This document shows positions 13,724 to 28,500 of a DNA stretch of 64,000 nucleotides, piece by piece. The position numbers and the translations under genes were made by a program. The stretch's first letter is position 1. Every line of letters begins with the position of its first letter. Where the stretch lies: the NCBI GenBank assembly GCA_033026295.1, contig CM065175.1, positions 24,842,437 to 24,906,436 on the forward strand, written 5' to 3'. Under the pieces are notes generated by a model. It was not told where the DNA came from. It saw only the letters and a program-made list of their open reading frames with translations, and searched no databases. The stretch comes from Channa striata. Taxonomy: Eukaryota > Chordata > Actinopteri > Anabantiformes > Channidae.

Positions 13724-16343
13724 CATCACCATCATCAGCTTATAACCAATAGTCAAGAGAAGAAACCTAAGAGGACACGTGAACACAGTCCAAACAAATA
13801 ATGGTCGGTGTTTAATGGAGAGAAGGGTGCAACATACAGGCCGATACACACCTGGTCCAGACACACACGTGACGCACCGACAGACTGAACACACGATGAG
13901 TTTTAAAGGTGACCGCACACAAAGTCAACAGGAAGCTGCGCGTCCTCTTTAAGTAGCTAAAAGTCGGGGAACGACAACCGCGGCTACAGTGAATACCGTC
14001 TTACAGTAAGAGGACAAACATCTCACGGCCCTGTCGATTCCGTCCACTTAACCTAACAAGTGCACCATGGCAACAAATCACCTCGCATCCCTGTTCATTA
14101 GGTAATTAGGAGCATCTCGATGGCTCGATCGGATTGTCATTTGTTATCTGCCGACTGAGGCCAAACACAGGTCTCATCTGATGACTGACAGTGAGCAGCA
14201 TCTCCAGGAGCGGCCAGCTTGTCCTAGGATTAATAGCGAGTCCATTTGAGCGAAATGATACTTTCAAGGCAGATTAGGACGACCTTAGCAGGTCTCTTTG
14301 TCAAACCACTGGCTGACTTTAAGTCCATTGTGAATTTTCTGCTGAAAATCGGCCCCATAACCCAGATTTTCAAGTTCCCTGAGAAGCCACACGAGCTCGG
14401 TTGTAATTTTACCTGCAGTCTATCGATGCAAAGTGTGCTGCAATAATAAGTTTAGAGGTGCCCGCGTGAGATCAGCTGTAGCAGGAACAGCTGGCAGGCC
14501 AAAAGAAACCGAGCCTCAGGTTTCCATAGCCACTGAGGTGCCATTACATTTGCACAAACAAATCCTAAAGCAAACCTGAAAAAAAAAGACAGGAGCGTGT
14601 GGCCGAGAGAACAAAGACCCAAAGAACTTTGGAGAAATTATATTTAACGTGCAGAAAAAAAAGAAAAAGGTACAAGACAGGTGAGCTGAACATCAGAAAG
14701 ACAAACAGCCCGAGTCCGAACAACACGACCATGTTCATCAAGCCGCTGCTGCTCGGTCACCACAATCGAAGGATGTCGGAGGCGATAAGCTTCAGTGTAG
14801 CATCGCTGTCCCGAGGCCACAGCACCTTCAGATGCACTTTCCAGCGTCCACACTCAACGAGAGGCACATCGCCATTGATTTCTTTCCCCTCTGACACTTA
14901 ATCTAACCCACGATGATCTATGACCTTATTTTCACACTAATTTGTTCTTGATCAGAGGTGATAAATATTGCATTGACATAACCAACTCTTTGTGCATTGC
15001 ATCAATGCACTGTTTTGTTTAACATGACACTGCCTGGAGCGCTCAGACTCCGACTGGCAGTTTGAGAAATGACCCGAGTCGCGTCGTCTTGCCTTCAGAG
15101 ATGCAGCAAACAGTGTGAAAAATGTATTTCTCTCTGTTTCACCGCAATGACTCCAATTTGTTTTTCCAAAGCACTTTTAGGCATAAAACATCCAGCACCT
15201 TTAGGAACAAACACAATTACTGTATAGGGAAATAATGTGCCTTGTCTTCTGCAACACTTTTCGATTTCACATATTTTAGTTTTGCAATTTTAGAGTTGCA
15301 ACATGGTAGAACCAATCCCGGAAGAAGATTCAAACGTCAGCGGGCAAAGCCAATCTTGAAATGAATATAACAATCGGCACGTCCCAACACCACTTTTTCC
15401 CAGACCGAGTTAAAGGACTTCCATGAACCACAATAAACTGCTCACCAGCCCACGGCACAGCTGAGCAAATCCATGTGTCGAAACAAATATGGCAGCAACT
15501 GTGACTGGCAGATGTGTGTTTTTTACTGCTTTTTAAACTAGAGACACAGCCCATGGCTGTCACAGCTGAGCAAAAATAAGCATTTGTGGACCAAGGGGAC
15601 ATTTGGGCCACGTTGTTCTCGGTTGAGGTCCCCAGCTTGGGGAACCACTGGCAAATATATTGAAAATCTGAAATCTGCTGCCACTTGAAACCGCTGGTAA
15701 AATAGTGTCGTTTTGTCGTGCCACCATGTGATGTCTTGACTAGATCTGTCACTGTTAGAATAAACCTCTTTTATCAAAGCAATGCTGTTAATTGGTGATT
15801 TCATATTGTTTACGAGGCCTAAGGTAGTTTAGCGACGTGTTTATCCCAGGTCTGACACCTCCAGCAACACACCGGCAGCGAGAGGCTGCTTTCATTTTAA
15901 GCTACAGGAGACGTGTGATTCCGTCAGTCAGATGTTTCTTCACCGGCTTTTTCATAGACGCCAAAACAAACTAAATATTAGCTGTCAGTCGCTGGCAAGC
16001 CTTCACGTTCAAGTACTGATGAGATAAAAATTGATTGTCGTTTTAGTAGAAATAATATTAAAAACATATGCATTATGTGGTATCAACACCATAAAGCACA
16101 AGACAGAGCAAGAGCAGGAAGTGCTGGATAAAGCAAAGTGGATTAATTCTGAGTGTCAGGTTAGCGCTGGTGTGAACACTTTCACTGTCGACGTAGAGAA
16201 AACATTTTGACTCGCATATGCACAGAACACAAATAAACTCAAATCTCCAAAGAATCATATTCTGCAAATCAACAGTGGCCAGCTTGTCCAAGATTTTTTT
16301 TTCCCGCTCACCTCTGCTTCTACTGAATATGCAGATTCTTGGG

Positions 16344-16386
<43 letters not shown>

Positions 16387-16534
16387 CCCACTGTGCTGAG
16401 GACAGGGCCACAGGTGAGGTGAGATCCCTCTAAATTACACACAAGTGGCCATTAATTATAGATGACACTTCGGTCACATAAATGATTCCATCCTCAAATG
16501 AGGTCCGAGGGCAGCCACGACTGAAGTCCGCCGC

Positions 16535-16570
<36 letters not shown>

Positions 16571-19500
16571 TGTTTGCATGTGTAATTTAGAGGGCCTTCA
16601 CCTGTGGCTCTGTTCCAAGCGCGACAGGAAACGCACACACATTAGTGTGTGTTGACGGCTGCGCGTGCTGGTGAATCCAGAGCCTCCATCCAGCACATCG
16701 CTGGGCTTTGATGAACACTCTCATTATGCTAAAAAGTGCTCCATGCACGGGCTTCCCTGCGCCTTCGGGAAAGGTTAACTCAGGATGGTTACACAGCACA
16801 GCGAGAGGCTGTGGGCGCACAGGGGCAGAGCCGCTCCGGAGGAGAGTGCTGATGGTGTTCGGTGCCTCCGGACCCAAAAATAGATCCGGGTATGCACAGC
16901 AAATATCATGGGAACATCAAGGTGCCGCAGAATAAACAAGTACCGCAGGGCTCACGCTGCAGATGGAAGGTCCCAGATCAGATCATGGCAGCGTCGCGTT
17001 ACTAGTAACGTGTGATATTATCACAATAAGGCATGAAAGCAATAGTGAATATTCTCATTACCATGATTACAGAAACAATGCTCCAACTTTCTGGGAAACA
17101 GCGAGCAGATAAAGGATAAATGTGGCTGTAGTCTGCATCAGTCAAAATAAAATGTCTTTCGACCTCTAATGTGCGCTTAACGCACTCCAACCATTTCCGG
17201 CGGAATTCGCTTTGCCCGTCGCAGCATTTTTGCGCACGTCGCATAGAAAGAGTTAAATACGTGGGTATTTTATGAAACCAGCCCGTGGTAGAGCCCAACT
17301 TGGGAGCTCAGTTATTTTGTGTTCTGGGTTCAGGTTTTACTCTTGAAATCAGGGCACCACAGAACAAAAGCTATCGTAGGAAATCACCATAGAGATATGA
17401 TGTAATGCTGCAAAAGTGCAGAAAAGCCTTTGATCAAATAGAGTAAACGGCCGTAAACCAATTATTTACATGAGCCCAGCCCCAAACATCTGTATTTTGC
17501 ACCTGGACGACCTGGAAGGAGTAAAAGCTTCGCCTGTGGTGCACACGTGAAACACGTAACCTCAAACCTCTTGGAATGCCAAGAAACACACGACTCTGTT
17601 AGCTGGACATATTCACGACGGCCACCGGATGTCACCACTGTTACAAATGTCTTGTTCCTAAAAATATGCCTATAGAAACAGCTGACCTGTCAAATAACCT
17701 ACATTCTGTGGTATGTTAAATTCAGCTGGCGAGATGTTCCTTGTCACCGAGTTGATGTCTGACTTGTGTCCAAAGTAAAAAGCTGCACAGACGCCAGTTT
17801 GATTGGAGAAATTTGATTTGGGAAACAGAATCGGAGAAACACATAAATACATTTTTAACGGTTCACTTGAGACAAATACTTACAATACTCATGACATCTA
17901 CTAATCTGTATCAAAGGAAATAAAGTCAGTATGAGATCATTTTCAAAGCAAGGCCAATAGTCATTGCCAATGTCTTACATGTAATTAGGTGGATAGTAGG
18001 TTTGAGGAGGTCGGGGAGGTGCACAAGCGTGTGGACATCCTGCAGAAAAATGTGATCTGCGTCCCGTGATTTATTGACTAACACAATGTTGTATAGTAAG
18101 TATTTTAGTATTTCTTCAGCTTCAGTATTTCTTTAATTTTTGGACATACGTAGCAGAGACTGTGCGGCATCTTAATGTTGGCAAGTTTCTGCTTAGAGTC
18201 GTAGGCGTACGAATGCCTTCTCCTCTTGAAATCGGTTTGCAAGAACAGCTCCGCCTGAACTTGGTCGTTAGAAAGGAGCTACACTGAAGAATGGTCTTTT
18301 TTGTCAAAAGCAGTTTAGGTGTGGGCGCAAACATCGGCGTCATCTGCCTCAAGTCTACGTCCAAACCGCACGACAAGGCCGGAGGTCGAACCGGAGGTTT
18401 GTGAGGTTCACAAACTGTGGAGGAAACTTTAACGGCGTGAAGTACGTTTCTCCAAACCCTCTTCTTCTTATCCTCCACTTCACTTTCCTCTCACTGCCCG
18501 TCTCTTCCCCTCAGAGTCAGAGTCAGAGATTAGTGTGTAATTACAATGGAAATCAGCAAAAATAAAAAAAAAAAACCGAGGGGGAGATCGAGGGGGTAGT
18601 CTATTTTAACAAGGCGGTCGAGGAGGAGTGGCGATGGGGGAGGAGGTGGCGCAGCCCTCGTCACAGGCCGACTGATTGTCTGCTTTTAATCCTCGACCTC
18701 ATTATCACCTCCAGGTCCGGCAGTGGCAGTAAATGAATCTATCTGCCGAGTGTCAAATCTTCACACCTTCGCCTTGGTAATCACCCCAAGGTGCAAATAC
18801 AGAAGATGGATAGAATGAGAAAAATGTAGAGAGGAAGACAGAGAGTATGACCCCTGCATTTCATCAACACAATCCGCTCATTTCATAATTAGGAAACGCT
18901 ACATTATGTTGTTTGGTTGGTATTAAAGATGATTAAATATTACGTTGCTTTAAGGTCAAACTGACAAAATCTATAGATTTGGTGCATATGGGAAGTGAAG
19001 GGCCATTAGTCCTGTCAAATTAAAAATATATATTATTCACTTTCATTCTGACTGCGTTTCAGTTTATTCTTTCCTTGTAATCTGAAAGAGCAAAAGAAAC
19101 AAGAACAGGCTTTAGGAAGATAAATAAAGTATATCAAAAATATGTATTTGTTTCTCACAGTAGCTGCCAAAATAATCATATAACTGCAGTCGGAAGATAT
19201 TAGTGGTGGTGAAAGATTTAAACATTTTAATTGCACACTTTGAAGTTTCATGATTCTGCTCACCGAGAATTTGTGCAGAACATATTTCACAGACTAAACA
19301 ATATTTTACATTATTTTATTTTATGTATTTACATGTAAGAAAGAGGCGGTGTTAAAGGTGTCTTTTAAATCTACCACGCACACACACTGCACTGTAACCT
19401 CGTGCTAATAAAAAGTCTGGGTGAGACATTTGCTACAAAATATGTGAAAATTAATCAGGTATTAATAAGTTACATTCTCCTCTGAAAGAGTAATAAGGAA

Positions 19501-22500
19501 GGCTGATGATAACTGTTGAAAGCTGTTAATGAAAACATTTTTGGGTGTCAATGATTTAATATTGCTGTGTAACATCAAATGTGATGATGCTGTATCCTCA
19601 AAATATTTTAATGCATTTAATGGCATTACATTTTAATGCTTTCACCAGATTTTTATACTTTGCTGAATCAGAAAACATACAAATACTGATTGTTTTGTCG
19701 TCTTGAAGATTTCCAGTTTGATTGGGTGTTTTTATCACGTCTGACACTTTTTAAGAAACCAACGTCTTTGTTTGTTACCTTTGTAATGTATGCAATGTAA
19801 CGTACTTTAATATATCGGTTTTTAATGCTTCCAGACGTAAACATATGTATTCCAGACTTGTTGAAAGCACATACTTCCTGAGAAATCGCATACTTTGTTC
19901 CATTCTCAAAGAACTTCCAGAAAAAGAGCTTCCAGCGGCAGGAAAATCACTCCATGATAACTTGCAATATACTTCCAATGGACATAAGCCCTTTGGACAA
20001 ATTCAACAAAATCTATGCTACCTTGAAAAACTATAATCATGCATTATTGAATTGGCAAGGATAGTGTGTAATAGAGAGATCCTAAACCCATTCTCTCCCC
20101 TGAATTATTAATTGAATTCAAATAACAGACAGAATCATTTTCTTAAAATATCTCAATCATATTTCACAAAAGCTCCCAAAAGGCGTAAAACAACAGAGAT
20201 GCAGCCCGTGTCCAGCGTGTAGATTCAGACCGCGACCGAATTCGAGCGAAACAAACAACACCGACACGGGAAAACTGGTCCAGCGGCGCCATTCAGAAGG
20301 GATCACAGCGTTAGAACTACGCAAAACTCTTCATGTAATCCAGGAATTCAGAGTTGATGACGTTTCAGTCTTTCCCGCTTGCCGACGTTTTTTCTGCCGT
20401 AGTGAAACATCTCTCATAACCATAAGGAGCCACAACACGACCGATACGTGTTTACTTGAAACCCTGTTCACTTCCGTTTGGACCTTTCCTTGGCATATCC
20501 GCATGTTTGAGCAACGAGCAGCTGAAGTATAGTTGGCTAAATGTTGTGCTAAGACCATGGTAAAATATGATAATGAGTACAAATGAGATTATTAGGAGGC
20601 CGTGTGTCATCAGTCTGACTGATCCACGATGTCAAACTAGCCAAGAAAATTCAATTAGGCCTGCAATTACTCCCTGGCGCTAGTGGAGATGTATCGGAGC
20701 CGTTAAATATTGATGGAAACATAGATGCCACATTTGTTCATCCCCAAAGGTGAACGCATCTCCTCGAGGTAATCACCAACGCTAAATACGAGGCCCGCCC
20801 ATTTGTCACGCCAAGATCCAGGGTAGCAACGCGAGGCCACAGACACGCTGCGGCTTTAATTAGTCTGCGTGCAGTTAGTGCGCTGATCTCTGGCTCATTC
20901 CGTCTCTTTTCAGACTCATTTCCAGCCCGTGAAGACGTTCCCGCCGATCGCGACCAACGTGCCCTTTTACCCTTGGCTGTGCCCTTCAAAACCAACAAGC
21001 GCCGGTACAGGACCCATCGTGTTGGAGCGAGGATTTTTAAAGTGCCGGTTTAAGCTTGTGGTGTTTTAGCACCTTAGTTATTTGTTTTCATTTATGTACA
21101 AAGCCCCATTTCTTCTGTGTTTTTATTTTTTACGTAGTCAATGATGAAACAACCATAGCATACAGCAGAAACAATGGATGGATGAAAATAAACTGAATGT
21201 TCACCTCACATGACCCGTCCTCGAACCCTATGTCAGCAAGTTACAACTCGGTTAATTCAATACCCGTCGATGTTAAATGCATATACGTGCACTTAACCAG
21301 GTTCTAGGAGAAATCAGGCGACTCAGGTAATGAGTGAACCAGTTGACGGGCACTTAGAAAGCGTTGGCACCGGAAACCTGCCTACTCCGTACATGCAGCA
21401 GATTAATAATCTGATTTCTCCATCACCTCAGAATGATTTTTTTATTTTTATTTGTGGTTTGTGTATTGGAAGACTGACAGCACAGTGGGACAGACAGCAG
21501 AGCAGACGCAGGGTCAGCCCCCCCTCACGTATGATGTCCTCTTGTCCTGCCTGTCTGTTTTTGTCATACAACGTTGCTGGCGTAAAAAGCCGATTAGAAA
21601 CCGGGTTAAACACCCACCAGGGGAAATCCGGTTTTCCTAATCCCCTACACCGACGACAAAACGCAGGTTCCCCGTTTACATTCCGACAGAAAGACGTGTC
21701 GTCCGCGTAAACACAGCGACAGTCGCGTACATACCTGCTGTTAAACTTCTCAGGATGCTTCTCCCTCATAACATGGAAACGATGGGCGATGGAAGCGTCC
21801 TGCAAAAAAAACAAATTCAAATTATTAAAGTAGATGCTATATAAACAATGTCTTATTGCTAAAAATACAGCCCTCTTATTTTGTCCGTCAGCCTCTTACA
21901 CTTTCAGCCTCCTTATGTGAATATTACTACTAAGTATTGCGCTAAATATTAAACTTGATGGCCCCTGTTGCAGCTCTACAGCTAAGAAATGTGTCATTGC
22001 ACAATTTTGTTATTCAATTCAAATCAATTTACGTCCTGCCAGTCAGAAGAGAAAATATTCACGTTTGAATATTGCTTTAGCGTTCAATGAAATCTCTCCC
22101 ACGTAACTAGCAACTCCCGAGCAGCACAGTTACACCTTCTGTGTCCCACGAGCGAGCGTCTATGATATGAGAGGATCCGTGTGAGGGAGGTGGGAGCAGG
22201 GTTGAGCCTGGGATGCAGAGATATCGACAGAAAGCCCGACGAACAGCACACAATCTCGACACGGGCTAATTAATTAAACACATATTGTGAGTAATCACAG
22301 CTCTCAACTAACCTACAGGATGCTGCCGACACCCCGGCAACCAAGTTGTTTTCTCTCTCTCTCTCTCCCGTTCTCCACCTCGCTTTTTCTATATATGTCG
22401 CTGCTCACAGAGACCTGACTACTTTGAATTTCTCTCGCTCGCTTCGTGACCTGTGGCAAAAAGTGCAGCTACATTGGAGTTCGTGGTGTTAAGACGATAC

Positions 22501-25500
22501 ACGTCACGTTAAATATGTTAGTGTGGTGTGACTGATGGAGATACTTCACCAGGGATATTAACACCATCTCAGTCTGCTAAGGCTGTTATATATTACAGTG
22601 TGAACGTACAGTACCAAGTATATTTATAGTAAACGAGGATTATCTAGTTAGTAATGGACAAAAAAATATGAATAAAGAAATACATGAGATATAAATGTAT
22701 GCAGACTGCATGGAGGAGGTCTGGTTGCGTTTCACAAATATATCAAGGCCTGATCTGTTGGGTTAATCTTTATTTTGGTCCCAGATTTGTCATTATTTTT
22801 GGTTTTCTATCAATGATGTGGAGTGACTAATGATATGAGATTTTTTTTTAAAGATCTCAGTAAAGGTTTGGAAACATAAAACTGTTGGCAGATCTTCAGG
22901 TGTTGTTGGAGAAAACACTATGATTGTCAGTGGCTGGCATTAATGAACCGGTGCCTGATTACAGTATCACAATAACAAATCCACATTAACAATATTTGAG
23001 AGTTACTGTATGTGTTGTAGTTACCAAACAATAACCGTGTATTAGTTCATTTTTCCTGGAGAAGTCACTCATCATTGAAATCCACTTTTCACCAGGTTAT
23101 TGTGCATTTTGAAATGACCCTTTTCCAAACTATTACCCACATACTGCATGAACACAAAAAGACGCCTGACGTAACTCAGTCACACTATTTAAGTGGCATT
23201 TGTCCTCGGATAATTAAGAATGACTCAAAATCATTAATACACATTAAAACTGAATGTATGCGGAGTCAATAATGTCATAAAATGTGCAAAAGACCTAATG
23301 AAGCATAAACTTTTGAAGTAAACACAGGGACGTCTGTGTCAGTCATCAGAAAAATGTTTGCGAGGCCTCTATGAAAAACAGAGCAAACTCTGACAAACTT
23401 GTCCAGCTCTGAAAACATCTCAAGAAAGAGTCAGAGAAAGTTGATCGAAACTTTTTGGGCTCATTTCCCTCCCCCCCGTCCACTGAAGCAATCTGTTTTG
23501 ACCCACTCCATTTTGAGTGGCACTATTGAAACAGCACCTACAGGGAGGACCCCCTGCTAGCACTCTGTACAAAAATTTAGGAGAAGCCAAAAGAAAAAAA
23601 ATCAATGGAGCTTCTCTTGATGTCTCTTCAAGACGCTGTAAGCAGAAGACCAAAAGATTTCTTCAAGATCCCCGCAGACTCGCCTCACGCTTCCAACGTG
23701 AGCCAGAAAGGGGAGATGATGGATATATCTGAGAGATTGTAACTTGATTTTCTTACAAACAGGACAATAGCTGCAAACAAGAGAGCGAGAGCGAGGAGAG
23801 GTTGTCTCCCCTTTGGTTTGGGGTCTATTATCAGAAATCTGAACAAGTGGAGCTGCGGCTTCGCAACACACAACAGCGAGTTCAAGCAGCCAAGTGGATG
23901 TTGGATACAGTAATGTGCTGTGTGTTAGCAAAAACCTTTTAAATTAACTGCCACACTGCTGATATGTGCAGAGCTGAGGCCGAAAACTGAAACACTGGAA
24001 AACACGTCTCAATAAATAATGTTTTAAAGGAAAATATCAAAAGTCGTTGTTTCAAGGGAGTCTGAACTCTGGAGGGAGTCCCAAATCAAGACCAGAAAGT
24101 CCCAAGTCCACGTCCTAAACTTTATGCTTCAACGTCCATAAACAAGTCATCATGCATAATAAATGATGACTCTTTTAGATTTCTGAGTACAGGTCAGAGA
24201 TCATTTCTAAGATTACTTTTTCAAAATAACAGCCAATGCTGGAGTAACTGCAGTGAACTGGACGAGGGCGTCATCCACTAATTACAGGGTCAGTGGTTCG
24301 ATCCCCACGTCCATCTGTCAAAGTGTCGTGGAGTCACCAAATCTCAACAGACGCTGTCCTCAAAAAAGTAGTAGAGGAAAGCGAAATAAAAAATGATCAG
24401 GGCTCCAGCGTCATTTCTTAAGTCTTGATGTAGTTTTTAATCACTTACTGAATTTGTTAAAATTGACTGAAAAATCAGAGGATGTTAAAGCACAAGTACT
24501 AACCCGTGATGAAAACAGAGAAATGATTATTAAAGCTGAATCCAGTTGATTAAAGCTGTGGCATTTTAATAAAGACACAGGTCCGACAGCTCTGTTTACT
24601 GCAGCAGGGTTTGGTCTTGAAGAGTCAGATTTCAGCGACGTGCCTCCATGTGCATGTTGCACTGAGCAATTTGTTGAGAAAAGTCTTGACGATTTTATCA
24701 AGTAGAGTCTATAAATAATAAAGTCAATAAATTCATTTTCAAATTAAAATTCGAGCCTGACTTATGGATGATCAGTAATTATATCACTAACTTATTGACT
24801 CGAGTCTTGAAAAGTAACGTAATTTACTAATTGTATCTTATTCTTTTGTCATTCCATGCTGTGCTGTGTTTCCTTTGGTAGTGGGATTAGTATAGTACAG
24901 TGGGATGATGATAATATAGTGAACAGATTAATAAATTAGCATTAGGTTTGTTCATAAAGTTGGAGGTGGAGGCTGTAATTCAATTGCTGTCTGCTCCTTT
25001 CTACTCACAATTTATTCAGATGAAGTCACCAGAACTCAAACAAGTGATTCTCTCAACATATTGCACAAGGCCCAGTATTTTTTGTATGAGTATGACACCA
25101 TCACGTGTCATAAATGCCATAATGCAGATGTTTTCACAGCCCAATTTAACACTGGACAGTAACTGCCAATTCTGCAGTGATCATGTGTGCGTTACGCAGA
25201 GAAACATACACAGACAGACGACCGTTCATGCTGACAAACCATTTACTGACCAGTTAACCACATGACAGCATGTCTTTGCACTGCTGGAGGTAACCAGGGC
25301 AACCGGACAAAATCCACACAAGCACAGGAAGAACCTGTGAGATCCAGCAGGTGGATTCGAACCGGGGGCCTTCGAGACCAAGTTGATCAAATCAAGCGTA
25401 TGATTGATGACAGGACATCTCATACAGAGGCATTTAAAAGCGGGTTTATGTTCCCGAGGCTTGTTGAGGGTTTGCTTGACTTAACCCTAAAACCTGCAGT

Positions 25501-28500
25501 AGTAACGCAGGAGGAGCCAGTGAGACCATCAGCAGACGTCGGACGTGCCACGAGCTCCTCGCGGCAGCGGGACATTGTCAGCTCACTCACTCTCTTCTCC
25601 CCCCAACTGCCCTCAAATAATTACCAATGTAAAAATCTGGCACCCAAATTAATACAGGACATGTGTAATGTCTTCTCATAGCTCAAAGTTTAGTCCAATT
25701 ATGAGTGGGCCCCAGCGGTTTGATGTGCCTTTCACCACGAGGGAGAGTAATGGCTTTGACACGAGTGCCAGGGTCATTAGGGCGACTGACTGCATTATGG
25801 TAGTGCAGCGTGCTCAGTGATTAGTTCTGTCTCTCACCCCTGGCCCTGATTGAGATCATTACACTTCACGTCACTTCCACATCCTGCCAAAGGGATGGCA
25901 CCATTAATTCTCAGTCCAACTGGGCTGTGGCAGAGGGTTACGTTGAAGGAATTGGTAGTAAAAAAAAAAAAAAAGATGGTTCTTTAGTTTTTTGGAGAGA
26001 ATTACCTGCTGTGGCTTGAAGTTCCCTGAAAAATAAAGAGGTACGGCGAATGTTTCAGCTTGTCCGTCAGCCACTGACACCAGTTCCATTTGAGTCAGCA
26101 GTCAAACTGCTGGAATTGGAAACAATCTGAATTCGTCTTTGAGTGTGAGCTCATGCCGGTTGTAACACTCGCCATCCTACTGCTGATCTTTGGATTTCCA
26201 CAGCGTCATTACAGAAACAATCTACTCTTTATCTGCATAATCTCTGAGGTAATTATTAGCTTGACTTGTCGCATAATCATCGGAAAGCAAAGAAAATCCA
26301 ATGTGAAATGTGTCACAAAATATTAGATCACACTCCAATCCATAGAGAGCTCAAAGTCGTCTTAATCCCCCACAAACAACTTCATTTGTCATTGTCACGC
26401 CCGGTGGGCACTAATCCCACCACCCAAGGACAGACAGCACGACATGGACTTTACGAACCGGCCAAGACAGTGGTACTGACATTTAAGTTTGTTCAACGAG
26501 TTATCAATAAATAAAAATAATGAATAAAATACAATTAGTAAACTATATTTTGCTTTTTAAAAATCGAGTAAATTAGTTACTGAACTAGTTATTGTGTAGA
26601 TGTCTGATTATCATTGCACTCTAAGACTCGTGTCGTGTGTTCCAAGCTTTTTCTTTGCACATAAACAACATTAAAAATGTTTCTGTTTGAAACAAAAGAC
26701 GAGGTTCGTCTTATTTGTGCTTTGTGGGACACGGAAGCACCGAGATCGGCGTCCACAGGCGTGTTTCGCTCCACCCGTACACCCCATCGCAGGTTACAGC
26801 CATTGTTCTCCTCTATCACAATGTTAACAAGACCCGTCCTCTAATATCCTCTAATATCATCGTTAGGGGCCCAGGCTGGAGGTGTTATTCCACTAACATT
26901 TGTAAGTCCATGCATCACTTACGCCCCTGCCACAGTCTGCACCAAGCTCGCAGCCCACAGTGGCTCCCTCCTCTGCCACCTGCAAATGTCAATTACCATA
27001 TTTCCTCCTGACATTTATCAGTAATGCCTAACATGAGCTATGTGAAATCAGTGTCATTATGGTGGAGATGGACAGGGGGGGGGGTGGGGGGTGGTGTAAC
27101 ACCACGCAGAAACACAACAAGGCTGGTTCATCTATCGGAGATGGTCGAGGGTCGGGCACATCTCAATAAAGGCCTAAGCAGAATGTGATCGTAACACATA
27201 AAGTGACTGATCGGGCGCCGTGTTGCCGTTAATTCTACTGGTAACACAGAATTATGGAGGGAATTATTTGGCATTTTAATGTTCACCAGCCCAGTCGGCA
27301 GTGCAGCGCCGTCTGTCTTTGTTCTGTTTAAGTTTGTGTTTGAGTTAAGCTATTGGCACCTTTGCTCTTCTGTGACTGAGACTCTTTGTCGCCGTGATTA
27401 AACTTAACTTTGGTGTGAAAGGTTTGAAAAGGTGCCATATGTTTCCACCACCAGCGACGCACAAGTGTGCCATTACTGCAACCCGGCAATCACAGTCAGA
27501 TTTGCTCTTCCGCGGTGTTGGTGGAGGCATTATGGTACTTTTTAACATCTTTATGAATCTGATAACAGCTTGCCTTAAATGATCAGACACGTGCAACGTT
27601 AAGAGATATCAGGAGGTTAAATGTAGGTCCAAATAGGCAATGAAGGTAAGAATCACAGGTAATTGCAGTGAACGCTGACGTGAGCAAAGATGTTGCTCTT
27701 TACTGGTTTTGTTCTCTACAGAAATCAAACAGATGGTAAATATCTAAAATAGCTCAATAATCAGGCAAAACAAATGGTTGTGGATTGTGGATATTCAACA
27801 TCCGCAAATGTATTTAAATTCATCAAGTTGTTCTGTATATACACAGGCAGCGGCTAAAAATTGATTTTACTCAGGTTTGTTTTATGCTGCCATTGGAATA
27901 TTAACATAAGGAAGCTGCTGTGTATTCTGATAATAAAGAGGCTGGTCTGTGTCAGTGCCTGGCTCACGGTAAAGGTTCTAATGGTCTTACAGACATGGTT
28001 AATATGTTTAATGTTTCATCATCTTTTTGTTTTTTCTTTTTCTTACAGTCACAGTTTGATCATAGCAAAATCACATTTTACTTCACAAACTGTGAAACAA
28101 AGGGCATCGGGTGAAATTTACGGACACCAAGACAGTCATCTGGATGTTGCTAAATTACCTAATTATCACAAGAAAACAAAGTTGTTATCCAGAGATAACG
28201 AAATAATTATCCCGTTATCACGAGATAATAAAAAGTTCTCGGCCGTTCTCGGCTTCCACAACAATCAACACTTCTGCTGGTTCTCTACAGTCGGACTCGC
28301 TCACCACTCCGATGGAGAAATAGTTGTTGATGATGCTGTACGGCACCGGGTCCCCTCGCTCGTCCTTGTCCGTGGGTGTGACGTCGATCTTCCATCGATC
28401 CAGCACGACCTCCGTACTGTTCTCAACGTCCCGCAGGATCTTCAGGAGGCTCTCACCCTCGTAGCCTTGGACAGAAGGACACGGACAGATGAGACGCTAC

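Larger units (their letters stand above)
11386..21734 (-). other. dgkb intron 19
   Basis: This is the longest intron (10.3 kb). It contains a 20-base poly-A at 11644, a tRNA-derived SINE near 12.9-13.04 kb, an ATC trinucleotide repeat at 13688 and TG repeats at 16347 and 16541. A hAT-like terminus lies at 15629-15650. Blocks resembling conserved noncoding DNA lie at 11690-11985, 14030-14250 and 20590-20720. No other gene is seen. Confidence 0.7.
21800..28304 (-). other. dgkb intron 18
   Basis: This 6.5 kb intron contains a TC microsatellite at 22350-22368, a SINE fragment at 24270-24370 and a SINE-like dispersed repeat at 25255-25380. It also has a poly-A at 25959, a G-rich tract at 27076 and GATAA palindromes at 28175. 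Non-repetitive complex blocks at 25690-25880 and 26840-27060 may be conserved noncoding DNA. Confidence 0.7.

Noticed and set aside
13688..13737. CRISPR-like or satellite array
   Set aside because: Simple ATC trinucleotide repeat without spacers; the window is eukaryotic.
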